Part shown: in pieces, positions 1 to 6,102 of the stretch | How positions within the stretch are numbered: position 1 is the first letter of the stretch | Layout: each line of letters begins with the position of its first letter | DNA from: Lysobacteraceae bacterium | Lineage (GTDB): Bacteria; Pseudomonadota; Gammaproteobacteria; Steroidobacterales; Steroidobacteraceae | DNA: 8,616 nucleotides | NCBI GenBank assembly: GCA_012516015.1 | Contig: JAAYXG010000278.1 | Location: forward strand, 1 to 8,616 | Direction of reading: 5' to 3' | The notes under the pieces: generated by a model | The model's input: the letters and a program-made list of their open reading frames with translations, nothing else | What the model was told of the DNA's origin: nothing | Database searches by the model: none | Made by a program: the position numbers and the translations under genes

Positions 1-1040
<1,040 letters not shown>

Positions 1041-1044
<4 letters not shown>

Positions 1045-1060
1045 CGGCGTGCGCCGCTAC
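1041..1060 (+). terminator. Perfect palindromic hairpin overlapping the gltD stop codon
   Basis: GTAGCGGCGTGCGCCGCTAC is a perfect inverted repeat: nine complementary bases per arm, or an 8-bp stem with a GTGC loop. The gltD TAG stop lies inside the left arm. Only TTGAGGG follows, so there is no U tract for classic intrinsic termination. It may act as a Rho-assisted 3' end or mRNA-stabilising hairpin, or it may be a copy of a dispersed palindromic repeat. Confidence 0.5.
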
Positions 1061-1155
1061 TTGAGGGCGTGGGGCTCGCGCAAGAGGTCCGAACACCCCG
1101 CTCGTTGCGGCGAGCGTGTGGTCGACGCGACACACGCCGCTTCCGCGGTTCTATT

Positions 1156-1182
1156 CGCGCGCCCTTCCGCGCGTTTCTCTCC
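1156..1182 (+). terminator. Possible terminator downstream of gltD
   Basis: CGCGCG (1156-1161), a six-base loop CCCTTC, then CGCGCG (1168-1173), followed by the pyrimidine run TTTCTCTCC. The shape resembles an intrinsic terminator, but the stem is short and the T run is interrupted. In DNA this GC-rich such a hairpin can occur by chance. Confidence 0.3.
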
Positions 1183-1290
1183 TGCCCGCGCCCCATGCCC
1201 CACACGTCACGCCCTTGCGCGCCCGCGGCGCGGCCCTTCGGTTCAACACTTCCTTTTCCCTTCCTCCCGCCGATCTGCGACCATTGGCTC

Positions 1291-1647
1291 ATGGTGTCTC
1301 GGTCGCGCTCTTCGCTGTTCAATCAATTGTTCTCGCGATTTCGATCAAGGCGCACCGGAGCGCCAGTATTGCCGCCCTCCACGCGTCCCTTTCAAGCGAT
1401 CTCTATCTTTCGCGGCGTGAAGGCGTGCGAGCTCGCGAAGGAGCTGTCGGAGCATCGATTCTTGGCAAAGGATGCACCGCCATTGCCGTTGCGTGGCTGC
1501 ACGATGCCCGCAGCGTGCGAATGCGTTTATCTCAAGCATCGAGATCGCCGCAGCATGCAGCGGCGTTCCGTGGATTTCGCAGCGTCGCAGCGCGTGTACA
1601 CGGGCAGGGAACGCCGTTTTCTGAAGGGGCGCCGCGCGACCGACTGA
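1291..1647 (+). CDS. Conserved hypothetical 118-aa protein with four Cys and an Arg-rich tail
   Basis: The protein has a basic N terminus (about 1-22), then FQAISIFRGVKACELAKEL (34-52), HRFLAKDAPPLPLRGC (55-70), and CECVYLKHRDRR (76-87). It ends in a basic segment closing GRERRFLKGRRATD. I recognise the pattern (AxSI..G..AC..A..L...RFL..DAP.LPL..C....C.C.Y.H..DRR, ending GRR..D) as a small, widespread but functionally uncharacterised proteobacterial family; this is from memory, not a search. Cys46, Cys70, Cys76, Cys78 and His83 could form a metal site, which is an inference. No signal peptide or membrane segment is visible. ATG 1291 is chosen because sequence before it looks unlike protein, though it lacks a clear Shine-Dalgarno sequence. 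It lies between gltD and the methyltransferase gene, 84 bp from the latter. Confidence 0.72.
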   Translation: MVSRSRSSLFNQLFSRFRSRRTGAPVLPPSTRPFQAISIFRGVKACELAKELSEHRFLAKDAPPLPLRGCTMPAACECVYLKHRDRRSMQRRSVDFAASQRVYTGRERRFLKGRRATD

Positions 1648-1662
1648 TTGTGCTGGACGTAC

Positions 1663-1695
1663 AGAGCTGCGCCCGCTTACGCGCGCAGCGGCTCT
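1663..1695 (+). other. Imperfect hairpin in the leader of the methyltransferase gene
   Basis: AGAGCTGCGC (1663-1672) pairs with GCGCAGCGGCTCT (1683-1695) if two bases bulge in the right arm. It lies between the 118-aa gene and the next start codon. No T run follows, so it is more likely leader structure or an mRNA 3'-end hairpin than an intrinsic terminator. Function is unknown. Confidence 0.35.
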
Positions 1696-1731
1696 GACCA
1701 ACCGATAACCGACACCAAGTGAGGAGAGATC

Positions 1732-2592
1732 ATGAGCAGCTTAAGAGCCTTGAGCGTAGCCATCGTCGGCTTCGGCGCCTACGCGGCGGGCGCATGGGCC
1801 GCATCCGAAGCGACAGCATCTCCGGCCAGCGAGGCGAAGCAAGCCATCGCCGAGGTCGTGAATGGCGATTGGCGAAGCGCTGCCGATAAGTCGCGCGATG
1901 CGGCGCGCCATCCTCGGGAATCGCTGGAATTCTGGGGTCTTCAGCCCGGCATGACGATCTTGGAGGTCCAGCCGGGCGGCGGCTATTGGACGGATATCCT
2001 CGCACCGTTCGCGCATCGCACGAGCGGGAAGTACTACGCGACCGCCGCCGATCTCTACAACCCCGAGACGTCCGAAGGTGCCCGCAAAGGTCGCGCGGCG
2101 TTCGAGCAGCGTCTCGCAAGCAAACCCGATCTCTACGGCAAAGTGGGGTACGTCAATTGGGGCGTGAAATCGAAGCCGCTACCCGAGAATACATTCGATT
2201 TCATCCTGACCGCCCGGTCCGTACACGGCTGGCTCGGTAACAACATGGCGGAAAAAGCGTTCGAAGATTTCTATCGAGGCTTGAAGCCGGGCGGCATCCT
2301 CGCGCTCGAGCAGCATCGTGCGAAGCCGGGCAAAGACGATGCGAAAGGCTCCACGGGCTACGTGAGCGAAGCGCGCGTCATCGAGCTCGCGGAACGAGCA
2401 GGCTTGCAGCTCGTCGCGCGCTCGGAGATCAATGCGAACCCGAAAGACACCGCGGATCATCCGTTCGGCGTCTGGACGCTGCCGCCGACGCGCCGCTCGC
2501 CCGAAGGCAACGATCCCAACTTCGACCGCGCCAAATACGATGCCATCGGCGAGTCGGATCGAATGACGCTGAAGTTTACGAAGCCACGCTGA
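1732..2592 (+). CDS. Exported class I SAM-methyltransferase-like protein (COG4798-type)
   Basis: The 286-aa protein begins with a signal peptide: hydrophobic residues about 6-22, with probable cleavage after the Ala-Trp-Ala-Ala stretch near residue 24. The rest resembles the predicted methyltransferases grouped as COG4798. Features are the lead-in HPRESLEFWGLQPGMTILEV (60-79), a glycine-rich motif I QPGGGYWTDIL (80-90), a post-core segment NTFDFILTARSVHGW (153-167), and the motif GLKPGGILALEQHR (183-196) typical of these folds. Substrate is unknown. Since SAM is not thought to be available in the periplasm, either the protein works before export, the signal reading is wrong, or the fold has another role. 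A strong GAGGAGA Shine-Dalgarno sits at 1721-1727 with ideal spacing to ATG 1732. The gene ends in a convergent region shared with the lipoprotein gene. Confidence 0.85.
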   Translation: MSSLRALSVAIVGFGAYAAGAWAASEATASPASEAKQAIAEVVNGDWRSAADKSRDAARHPRESLEFWGLQPGMTILEVQPGGGYWTDILAPFAHRTSGKYYATAADLYNPETSEGARKGRAAFEQRLASKPDLYGKVGYVNWGVKSKPLPENTFDFILTARSVHGWLGNNMAEKAFEDFYRGLKPGGILALEQHRAKPGKDDAKGSTGYVSEARVIELAERAGLQLVARSEINANPKDTADHPFGVWTLPPTRRSPEGNDPNFDRAKYDAIGESDRMTLKFTKPR

Positions 2593-2607
2593 GTGATGGG
2601 CGTGGCG

Positions 2608-2655
2608 CTTGGGGCCTGGGGCCTGGGGCTTGGGGCTTGGGGCTTGGGGCTTGGG
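2608..2655 (+). repeat. G-rich heptamer tandem array (CTTGGGG)n
   Basis: Seven tandem units: CTTGGGG, CCTGGGG twice, CTTGGGG three times, and a last unit cut to CTTGGG. It begins 16 bp after the methyltransferase stop. Runs of four G every three bases fit the G-quadruplex pattern on the plus strand and in its RNA. The complementary C-rich array lies at 2738-2783. Confidence 0.9.
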
Positions 2656-2663
2656 CAGAGCGC

Positions 2664-2700
2664 AGAACTCGTCCAGGAGCCCGGCTCTCGGACGAGTTCT
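2664..2700 (+). terminator. Long hairpin followed by a pyrimidine tract: likely terminator between convergent genes
   Basis: The left arm AGAACTCGTCC (2664-2674) is perfectly complementary to GGACGAGTTCT (2690-2700). Pairing continues inward through GAGCC/GGCTC, interrupted by one mismatch and one G-T pair, so nearly the whole 37 bases form one stem. A 39-base pure pyrimidine run (2697-2735), with several TTCC and TTTT groups, follows on the plus strand. This fits termination of the methyltransferase transcript. The minus strand has no such tract after the stem. Confidence 0.75.
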
Positions 2701-2735
2701 CTTCCTCTTCCTTCCTCTTCCTTTTCTCTTCTTCC
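2697..2735 (+). other. 39-base pure polypyrimidine tract
   Basis: An unbroken C/T run with repeated CTTCCT units joins the hairpin's right arm to the C-rich array. As RNA it would be a weak U-rich tract suited to transcript release, or a C/U-rich loading region for Rho. As DNA it is a purine-pyrimidine tract able to form triplex. Confidence 0.8.
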
Positions 2736-2737
2736 GG

Positions 2738-2783
2738 CCCTAGCCCCAAGCCCCGAGCCCCAGCCCCCCCGAGCCCCAAGCCC
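2738..2783 (-). repeat. C-rich heptamer array, inverted counterpart of the G-rich array
   Basis: Units on the plus strand are CCCTAG, CCCCAAG, CCCCGAG, CCCCAG, CCCCCCCGAG, CCCCAAG and CCC. Read on the minus strand this is again a G-rich heptamer array of the CTTGGGG type. It lies 11 bp beyond the lipoprotein stop, so that gene's transcript, like the methyltransferase transcript, would meet G-rich repeats first. Confidence 0.85.
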
Positions 2784-2794
2784 TGCGGATGGCG

Positions 2795-3352
2795 CTAGCT
2801 AATCACCTTCTCAATCACATTCGACAACCCGCTCCGGCTGCCGTCGGTCATGACTGCGCGCACGGCGAAGTAGTACTTGCCGGCGGGTAGCGTGTCGACG
2901 ACGTAGCTGAGCACGCCCGGATTGTCGACGACGATCGTTTCCGTCAGAACGTTGGCGTCGCTGCCGTAGTGAATGTGATAACCCGCGAGCGTGCCGAGCG
3001 TGCTCGTTTCCGCCGGAACCTCCCACGTTAGTACGACACCGCCATCGCCCACGCTCGGCGGTTGCGGGGCCTCGGCTACGGGCGGCGCTTCGGACGGAGG
3101 CGCTTCTGCTGGAGGCGTCGTGGGGGCAGGGGTCGGCGCCGGTTCCGGCGCGGGCGTCTGAGGAGGTACCGCTGCAGGGGGTGTGAACGGCGAGACTGGC
3201 GCTGGAGCGCTCGTCTGCCCGCCAGAATCTGAATTGCTCGCCGTCTTGCCACCGCCGCCACCGCCGCCGCACCCGACTGCTGCGAGGCTCGTCAACGCTA
3301 CAAACAAAACGCTTCGAAGTTTGAGTCCGGCACCCGTTCCACACGTTCTCAT
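2795..3352 (-). CDS. Lipoprotein with Pro-rich stalk and one fibronectin type III domain, under a c-di-GMP riboswitch
   Basis: The 185-aa protein has a basic N terminus and hydrophobic stretch (about 10-27) ending in the lipobox AAVGC, so Cys28 should be lipidated. Seven Gly (29-35) follow, then a flexible Ser/Gly/Gln part and a Pro/Ala/Glu stalk (about 50-100). The C-terminal 85 residues look like one fibronectin type III domain: a Trp in VVLTWEVP (107-113), GYHIHYG (124-130), and LPAGKYYFAVRAV (155-167) with the usual tyrosine region. It is probably an outer-membrane or surface protein that binds other proteins or matrix. The start ATG has an AAGGG Shine-Dalgarno seven bases upstream (3364-3360). 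Its long leader carries a c-di-GMP-I aptamer, which argues for a role in biofilm or the motile/sessile switch. No enzyme domain is visible. Confidence 0.85.
   Translation of the reverse strand: MRTCGTGAGLKLRSVLFVALTSLAAVGCGGGGGGGKTASNSDSGGQTSAPAPVSPFTPPAAVPPQTPAPEPAPTPAPTTPPAEAPPSEAPPVAEAPQPPSVGDGGVVLTWEVPAETSTLGTLAGYHIHYGSDANVLTETIVVDNPGVLSYVVDTLPAGKYYFAVRAVMTDGSRSGLSNVIEKVIS
3248..3268 (-). repeat. Glycine-coding triplet repeat just after the lipidated Cys
   Basis: The seven Gly codons are two copies of GGCGGCGGT plus one GGC. Such near-perfect triplet runs can change length by slippage without breaking the frame, altering the spacer between the lipid anchor and the stalk. Confidence 0.6.
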
Positions 3353-3510
3353 TGGAAGACCCTTGTATCGGCACGCGCGACCGCGAAGCCGCGCGTGCGT
3401 GAATTTCCAAGGGCGTGACGTGAATGTCGCGGGTGCGACAATCGGGCCAATCGACCGATGCTCTCTCGAGCATCGTGGAGCTGCTGCTCGTACAGCTTGC
3501 TCTCGCTCAT
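3349..3510 (-). CDS. Candidate 53-aa leader ORF between aptamer and lipoprotein gene
   Basis: An ATG at 3510-3508 opens 53 codons that begin MSESKLYEQQ and continue LHDARESIGRLARL, a helical-looking stretch, before a basic, less protein-like tail ending RVFQ. The TGA stop (3351-3349) overlaps the lipoprotein ATG (3352-3350) as ATGA, the usual arrangement for translational coupling. The only Shine-Dalgarno-like bases are the GGGG of the aptamer's conserved GCGGGG loop, six bases upstream, so ligand binding could directly affect initiation. A ribosome translating this frame would also melt the hairpin that hides the lipoprotein Shine-Dalgarno. Against it, a frame of this length arises easily by chance in GC-rich DNA. 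I know no homologue. Confidence 0.35.
   Translation of the reverse strand: MSESKLYEQQLHDARESIGRLARLSHPRHSRHALGNSRTRGFAVARADTRVFQ
3359..3414 (-). promoter_or_regulatory. Nested hairpin able to hide the lipoprotein Shine-Dalgarno
   Basis: In the minus-strand RNA, GCCCUUG (3414-3408) can pair with CAAGGGU (3365-3359), which contains the AAGGG Shine-Dalgarno of the lipoprotein gene. It encloses a perfect 9-bp stem, GCACGCGCG (3398-3390) with CGCGCGTGC (3379-3371), and a ten-base loop. The paired bases are seen directly. That this is the riboswitch's expression platform is an inference from its place between aptamer and start codon. Confidence 0.6.
3456..3475 (-). other. Perfect 8-bp hairpin with GAGA tetraloop in the riboswitch leader
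   Basis: On the minus strand CGATGCTC and GAGCATCG enclose GAGA, a GNRA-type tetraloop. It lies between the aptamer and the Shine-Dalgarno-hiding hairpin. No U tract follows (GTCGATTGG), so it is not an intrinsic terminator. It may be an RNA folding module of the expression platform. Confidence 0.55.
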
Positions 3511-3592
3511 TGGCAGCCCCGCTGTCTTTGGGTGTGAACCCGGAAGATCGGTGGCTTTGCGTCCCCGTCTTTCGACGGGTTTGCCCTTGACA
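3505..3592 (-). ncRNA. Cyclic-di-GMP-I (GEMM-I) riboswitch aptamer
   Basis: Read on the minus strand, the conserved GEMM-I elements appear in order. AAGGGCAAACC (3588-3578) is followed by a five-base stem CCGTC/GACGG closed by a GAAA tetraloop (GAAA at 3573-3570). Next come GGACGCAAAGCC (3564-3553) and ACCG. A variable hairpin, GGGT/ACCC, follows, then CAGCGGGGCTG (3524-3514) with the conserved GCGGGG receptor segment. Spacing and order match the Vibrio Vc2 aptamer as I remember it. The family binds the second messenger c-di-GMP. The next gene downstream on this strand is the fibronectin type III lipoprotein, about 150 bases away. No intrinsic terminator lies between them, so control is more likely at translation. 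Confidence 0.92.
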
Positions 3593-3599
3593 ACTTAGC

Positions 3600-4031
3600 G
3601 AGTTCCCTGCGCGACGGTGCTCGTACGAACGCGACGATCGCGCTCATGCGAACCACTCATCGAACTATTCAGCTTTTCCCCGCCGAGGCCTCCGATCCTC
3701 CTTGGATCGGACCTCCATTGATTCGTGTCCTAGTCGTTTCGAGCTGTATTCTCGTGGCGCGTAGCTTGGCGAATGAGCACTCGCATCACACTCAGGAATG
3801 CTCGCAAAACACCGCGCGGGAAGGAGCATATCCAACTCAGGCGAAATACCAAATGTCTCTAAACAGCGGCACTTGCCCGCGCGCATCGCGTGCTCTAGCG
3901 GCGCGACGTGATGAATGCGACGCAGGTGCGAGAGGCATCTTCGGAGTCGGAGGTTCGCCAATGACTGAGGCGGTCTTTGCGGTTTCGTCTCATGGAGCGA
4001 AACTGCGACACTCCGATCCGCGTTAGGGAGC
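3600..4031. other. Intergenic stretch with no recognisable gene, lower GC
   Basis: This divergent region separates the riboswitch leader (minus) from the DUF4112 gene (plus) and should hold promoters for both. Counted lines between 3721 and 3900 are 53-58% GC, below the flanking genes. Open frames exist on both strands (plus 3646-4026; minus 3665-4180), but neither looks like a known protein, and the minus one runs across the start of the DUF4112 gene. I could not pick convincing -35/-10 boxes. It could hold a decayed gene or a non-coding RNA. Confidence 0.5.
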
Positions 4032-4514
4032 ATGCCGTCACCAATGCCGCCGTCCGATCCTGCAACGTCAGAACGTTTGCGACGTTTGCGCTCCCTCGCA
4101 TGGTTTCTGGACAACTCGATTCCGCTGCCCGGCGGATGGCGTATCGGCGTCGATGCGCTGATTGGACTCATTCCAGGCATTGGCGATGCCGTCGGCGCCG
4201 TCGTCTCCGCCTACATCATCAACGAGGCACGCGCGCTCGGCGCGCCGCGAAGCGTGCTGCTGCGCATGTCATGGAACGTGATGATCGACACGATCCTCGG
4301 CGCTATTCCGTTTGCGGGCGATATCTTCGATGCCGCGTACAAAGCGAACATGAAGAACCTCGCGCTGCTCGAGCGCTATCAGCTCGACCCCGTCGGCGCT
4401 CGACGCAGCAGCCGCGCGTTCGTGTTCGGTTTCTCGCTGCTGCTGCTTCTGCTCGTAGCAGCGATGATCGCCATCCCCGTACTGGTGGTCATCTTGATCG
4501 TGCAGCTCTTTTGA
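4032..4514 (+). CDS. DUF4112 domain membrane protein
   Basis: The 160-aa protein matches the DUF4112 pattern from memory. LAWFLDNSIPLPGGWRIGVD (22-41) is followed by ALIGLIPGIGDAVGAVVSAYI (42-62), then MIDTILGAIPFAGDIFDAAYKANMKNLALL (84-113). A strongly hydrophobic C-terminal helix (about 131-159) should anchor it in the membrane, and the IPGIGDA and IPFAGDIFD segments may form hydrophobic hairpins. Function of the family is unknown. The start is uncertain: AGGGAG (4025-4030) is only one base from ATG 4032 and 13 from ATG 4044, so the shorter form, four residues less, is equally possible. It is followed 115 bp later by a small gene on the same strand, perhaps co-transcribed. Confidence 0.85.
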   Translation: MPSPMPPSDPATSERLRRLRSLAWFLDNSIPLPGGWRIGVDALIGLIPGIGDAVGAVVSAYIINEARALGAPRSVLLRMSWNVMIDTILGAIPFAGDIFDAAYKANMKNLALLERYQLDPVGARRSSRAFVFGFSLLLLLLVAAMIAIPVLVVILIVQLF

Positions 4515-4629
4515 CTTCGCCTGCTGACGATCGGAGCGCCACAAAGAACTAAAGAGCACAAAGGAGTCGACTCGAAAGGAGGAACCTCGCAACGGCGCAA
4601 TCGTTAATTGAACACCGAAGGAGAGACCC

Positions 4630-4926
4630 ATGGACAAGCGAGTTCCTCCCGCACCGAAGACAGAGGTTTGGTCCGAACGCGATCAGGTGATACGCCGCAC
4701 GTGGGAAGAGCCCGAGCGCGACGAACACGCGCAGCTCGAAGATCCCAACGACTACAGCGCGATCGGCGGCCCAGAGACGGAACGGTCATACGGCCGCACG
4801 CGCAGCGATGCGGGAAGCTATCCGTTCGGCCGGTATCGAGGCCCAGCCGATCGCGACCCATACGGCCACGCGCAACGCGGTGGGTATATAAAGCGCGCCG
4901 CGCCGGGCGAACGTGCAGACGTGTGA
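4630..4926 (+). CDS. Small hydrophilic hypothetical protein (98 aa)
   Basis: An AAGGAGAGA Shine-Dalgarno (4618-4626) precedes ATG 4630, and third codon positions are mostly G or C, so this looks like a genuine gene. The product is extremely polar, rich in Arg, Asp, Glu, Gly, Pro and Tyr. It has no signal peptide, no membrane segment and no recognisable domain, and is probably disordered. Tyr-Gly and Arg-Tyr-Arg-Gly spacing (about 55-88: SYGRTRS, YPFGRYRGP, DPYGHAQRGGY) hints at a low-complexity tail like some stress or nucleic-acid-binding proteins, an inference only. I know no family name. It follows the DUF4112 gene and converges on the SMP-30 gene. Confidence 0.6.
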   Translation: MDKRVPPAPKTEVWSERDQVIRRTWEEPERDEHAQLEDPNDYSAIGGPETERSYGRTRSDAGSYPFGRYRGPADRDPYGHAQRGGYIKRAAPGERADV

Positions 4927-4948
4927 ACGTGCGGAAGTGCAGGCGTCA
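4909..4948. repeat. Degenerate 7-9 bp tandem repeats across the end of the 98-aa gene
   Basis: Units are GAACGTGCA, GACGTGT, GAACGTGCG, GAAGTGCA and GGCGTCA. They span the last codons and TGA stop of the small gene and run into the convergent gap. They may be a decayed short tandem repeat. No terminator-like hairpin was found here. Confidence 0.4.
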
Positions 4949-5006
4949 GAATGCTCGCGAAATCCGTCACTGCCGAGGCTCAGGCGTCCACTCGTCCACA
5001 CGCCCG

Positions 5007-6038
5007 TCACTGATACCGCGGGAACCCCACTCCATGCGTGAGCACGGGCACGCGCGCGATAAATTTGTGTGAGGTCATGTACAACATGCGTCCGTCGTTG
5101 CCGAAGGCGCAGTTCGCGATCGGCGCGCCGGTCACGATTCGACCGAGGCGTTTGCCTTGCGGCGAGAAGATCAGCACGCCGCCGGGTCCCGTCGCGAAGA
5201 GATGACCGCCGACGCCGATCGACAAGCCGTCGGGTAAGCCGGGGGCATCGGGACCCATCAAGTCCGAAGCATCCGCGAAAACGCGCTTGTCTACGACGTC
5301 GCCCTTGTCGTTCAACGTATACGCCATCCAGATCGGGCGCTCGGGATCGGAATTCGCAACATAGAGCGTACGCTCGTCGGGGGAGAGCTCGATTCCGTTC
5401 GGAAACGTCAGCTCATCGTCCAGCAAGTGCACCGTGCCGTCGGGGTCGACTCGATACACGCCGTTGTGACGCAGCTCTTTCGCGGGCGACGCATTGCCGC
5501 CCTTGAGACCGTATGGCGGATCGGTGAAGAAGATCTTGCCGTCGGTGCGACGAATGACATCGTTAGGGCTGTTGAATCGCAACCCTCCGATCGTCGTCGC
5601 CACCGGTGTTTTGCTCTTCGTAGATAAATCCATGCGCGCGACGATGCGAGTGCCCGAATCCGCCAGCAGCAACGTGCCCTCCGGCTCCGCGAACAAACCA
5701 TTCGCGCCCGGCTCTCGCAAGACACCAAGATCCGGGCCGTCGTAGCCGGAGGGCTTCAGGAACACGGAGAGTCCGTCCCGCTCCGACCAGCGATACATCG
5801 TGTTCTCGGGCACGTCGGTGAACAGCAGAAATTCGCCGCCGGCGATCCAAGCCGGGCCTTCCGACCAGGTAAATCCGTCGGCGAGCTTTTCTATTTTTGC
5901 GGTGCTCTCGATGATCTCATCGAGCGCGGGATCCCATCGCTCGATGCGCCCGACGGTCGGATATTTTGGTTCGCTTTGCTGAGTGGGCGCGCACGCTGCG
6001 ACAAGCAGCGCGGACGCGATCACACCGTAACGCCACAT
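5007..6038 (-). CDS. SMP-30/gluconolactonase/LRE family lipoprotein
   Basis: The 343-aa protein has a lipoprotein signal (MWRYGVIASALLVAAC, Cys16) and a six-bladed propeller typical of SMP-30 lactonases. Likely metal ligands are visible in order: Glu60 in WSEGPAW, Asn159 in NSPNDV, Asn214 in FPNGIELSPDE and Asp270 in LPDGLSIG. FTDPPYG (171-177) is another family hallmark. These enzymes hydrolyse sugar lactones such as gluconolactone to aldonic acids using a divalent metal; the exact substrate cannot be read from sequence. The lipid anchor places it in the cell envelope. ATG 6038 is chosen over an in-frame ATG at 6110 because it has an excellent AGGAGG four bases upstream and gives a clean lipobox. 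It lies 64 bp after the GH3 gene on the same strand, most likely in one operon. Confidence 0.9.
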   Translation of the reverse strand: MWRYGVIASALLVAACAPTQQSEPKYPTVGRIERWDPALDEIIESTAKIEKLADGFTWSEGPAWIAGGEFLLFTDVPENTMYRWSERDGLSVFLKPSGYDGPDLGVLREPGANGLFAEPEGTLLLADSGTRIVARMDLSTKSKTPVATTIGGLRFNSPNDVIRRTDGKIFFTDPPYGLKGGNASPAKELRHNGVYRVDPDGTVHLLDDELTFPNGIELSPDERTLYVANSDPERPIWMAYTLNDKGDVVDKRVFADASDLMGPDAPGLPDGLSIGVGGHLFATGPGGVLIFSPQGKRLGRIVTGAPIANCAFGNDGRMLYMTSHKFIARVPVLTHGVGFPRYQ

Positions 6039-6042
6039 GACT

Positions 6043-6048
6043 CCTCCT
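6043..6048 (-). promoter_or_regulatory. Strong Shine-Dalgarno deciding the SMP-30 start
   Basis: The minus strand reads AGGAGG, then AGTC, then ATG at 6038. This supports the shorter start over the ATG at 6110, which would add a polar N terminus ahead of the lipoprotein signal and overlap the GH3 gene. Confidence 0.85.
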
Positions 6049-6102
6049 GACCGAGCGCGGAGGCGCTCGCGTTCGACTTCGGCGCCCCGAGCGGCGCTAT
6101 TT

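Noticed and set aside
1116..1697. 193-aa plus-strand open frame
   Set aside because: It overlaps the 118-aa gene in another frame. Its translation has no recognisable motif, whereas the 1291-1647 frame carries the conserved Cys and RFL..DAP.LPL pattern.
2593..2802. Small frames on both strands across the heptamer arrays
   Set aside because: Their translations are only the repeat read out (Gly-Leu-Gly or Pro-Gln-Ala runs).
3665..4180. 171-aa minus-strand open frame with some protein-like stretches
   Set aside because: Its start lies inside the DUF4112 gene and I recognise no domain. It is kept only as a reason to look again at 3600-4031.
4608..5072. 154-aa plus-strand frame overlapping the 98-aa gene
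   Set aside because: TTG start, extreme Arg content, and it runs into the convergent SMP-30 gene. The ATG 4630 frame has the better Shine-Dalgarno and codon use.
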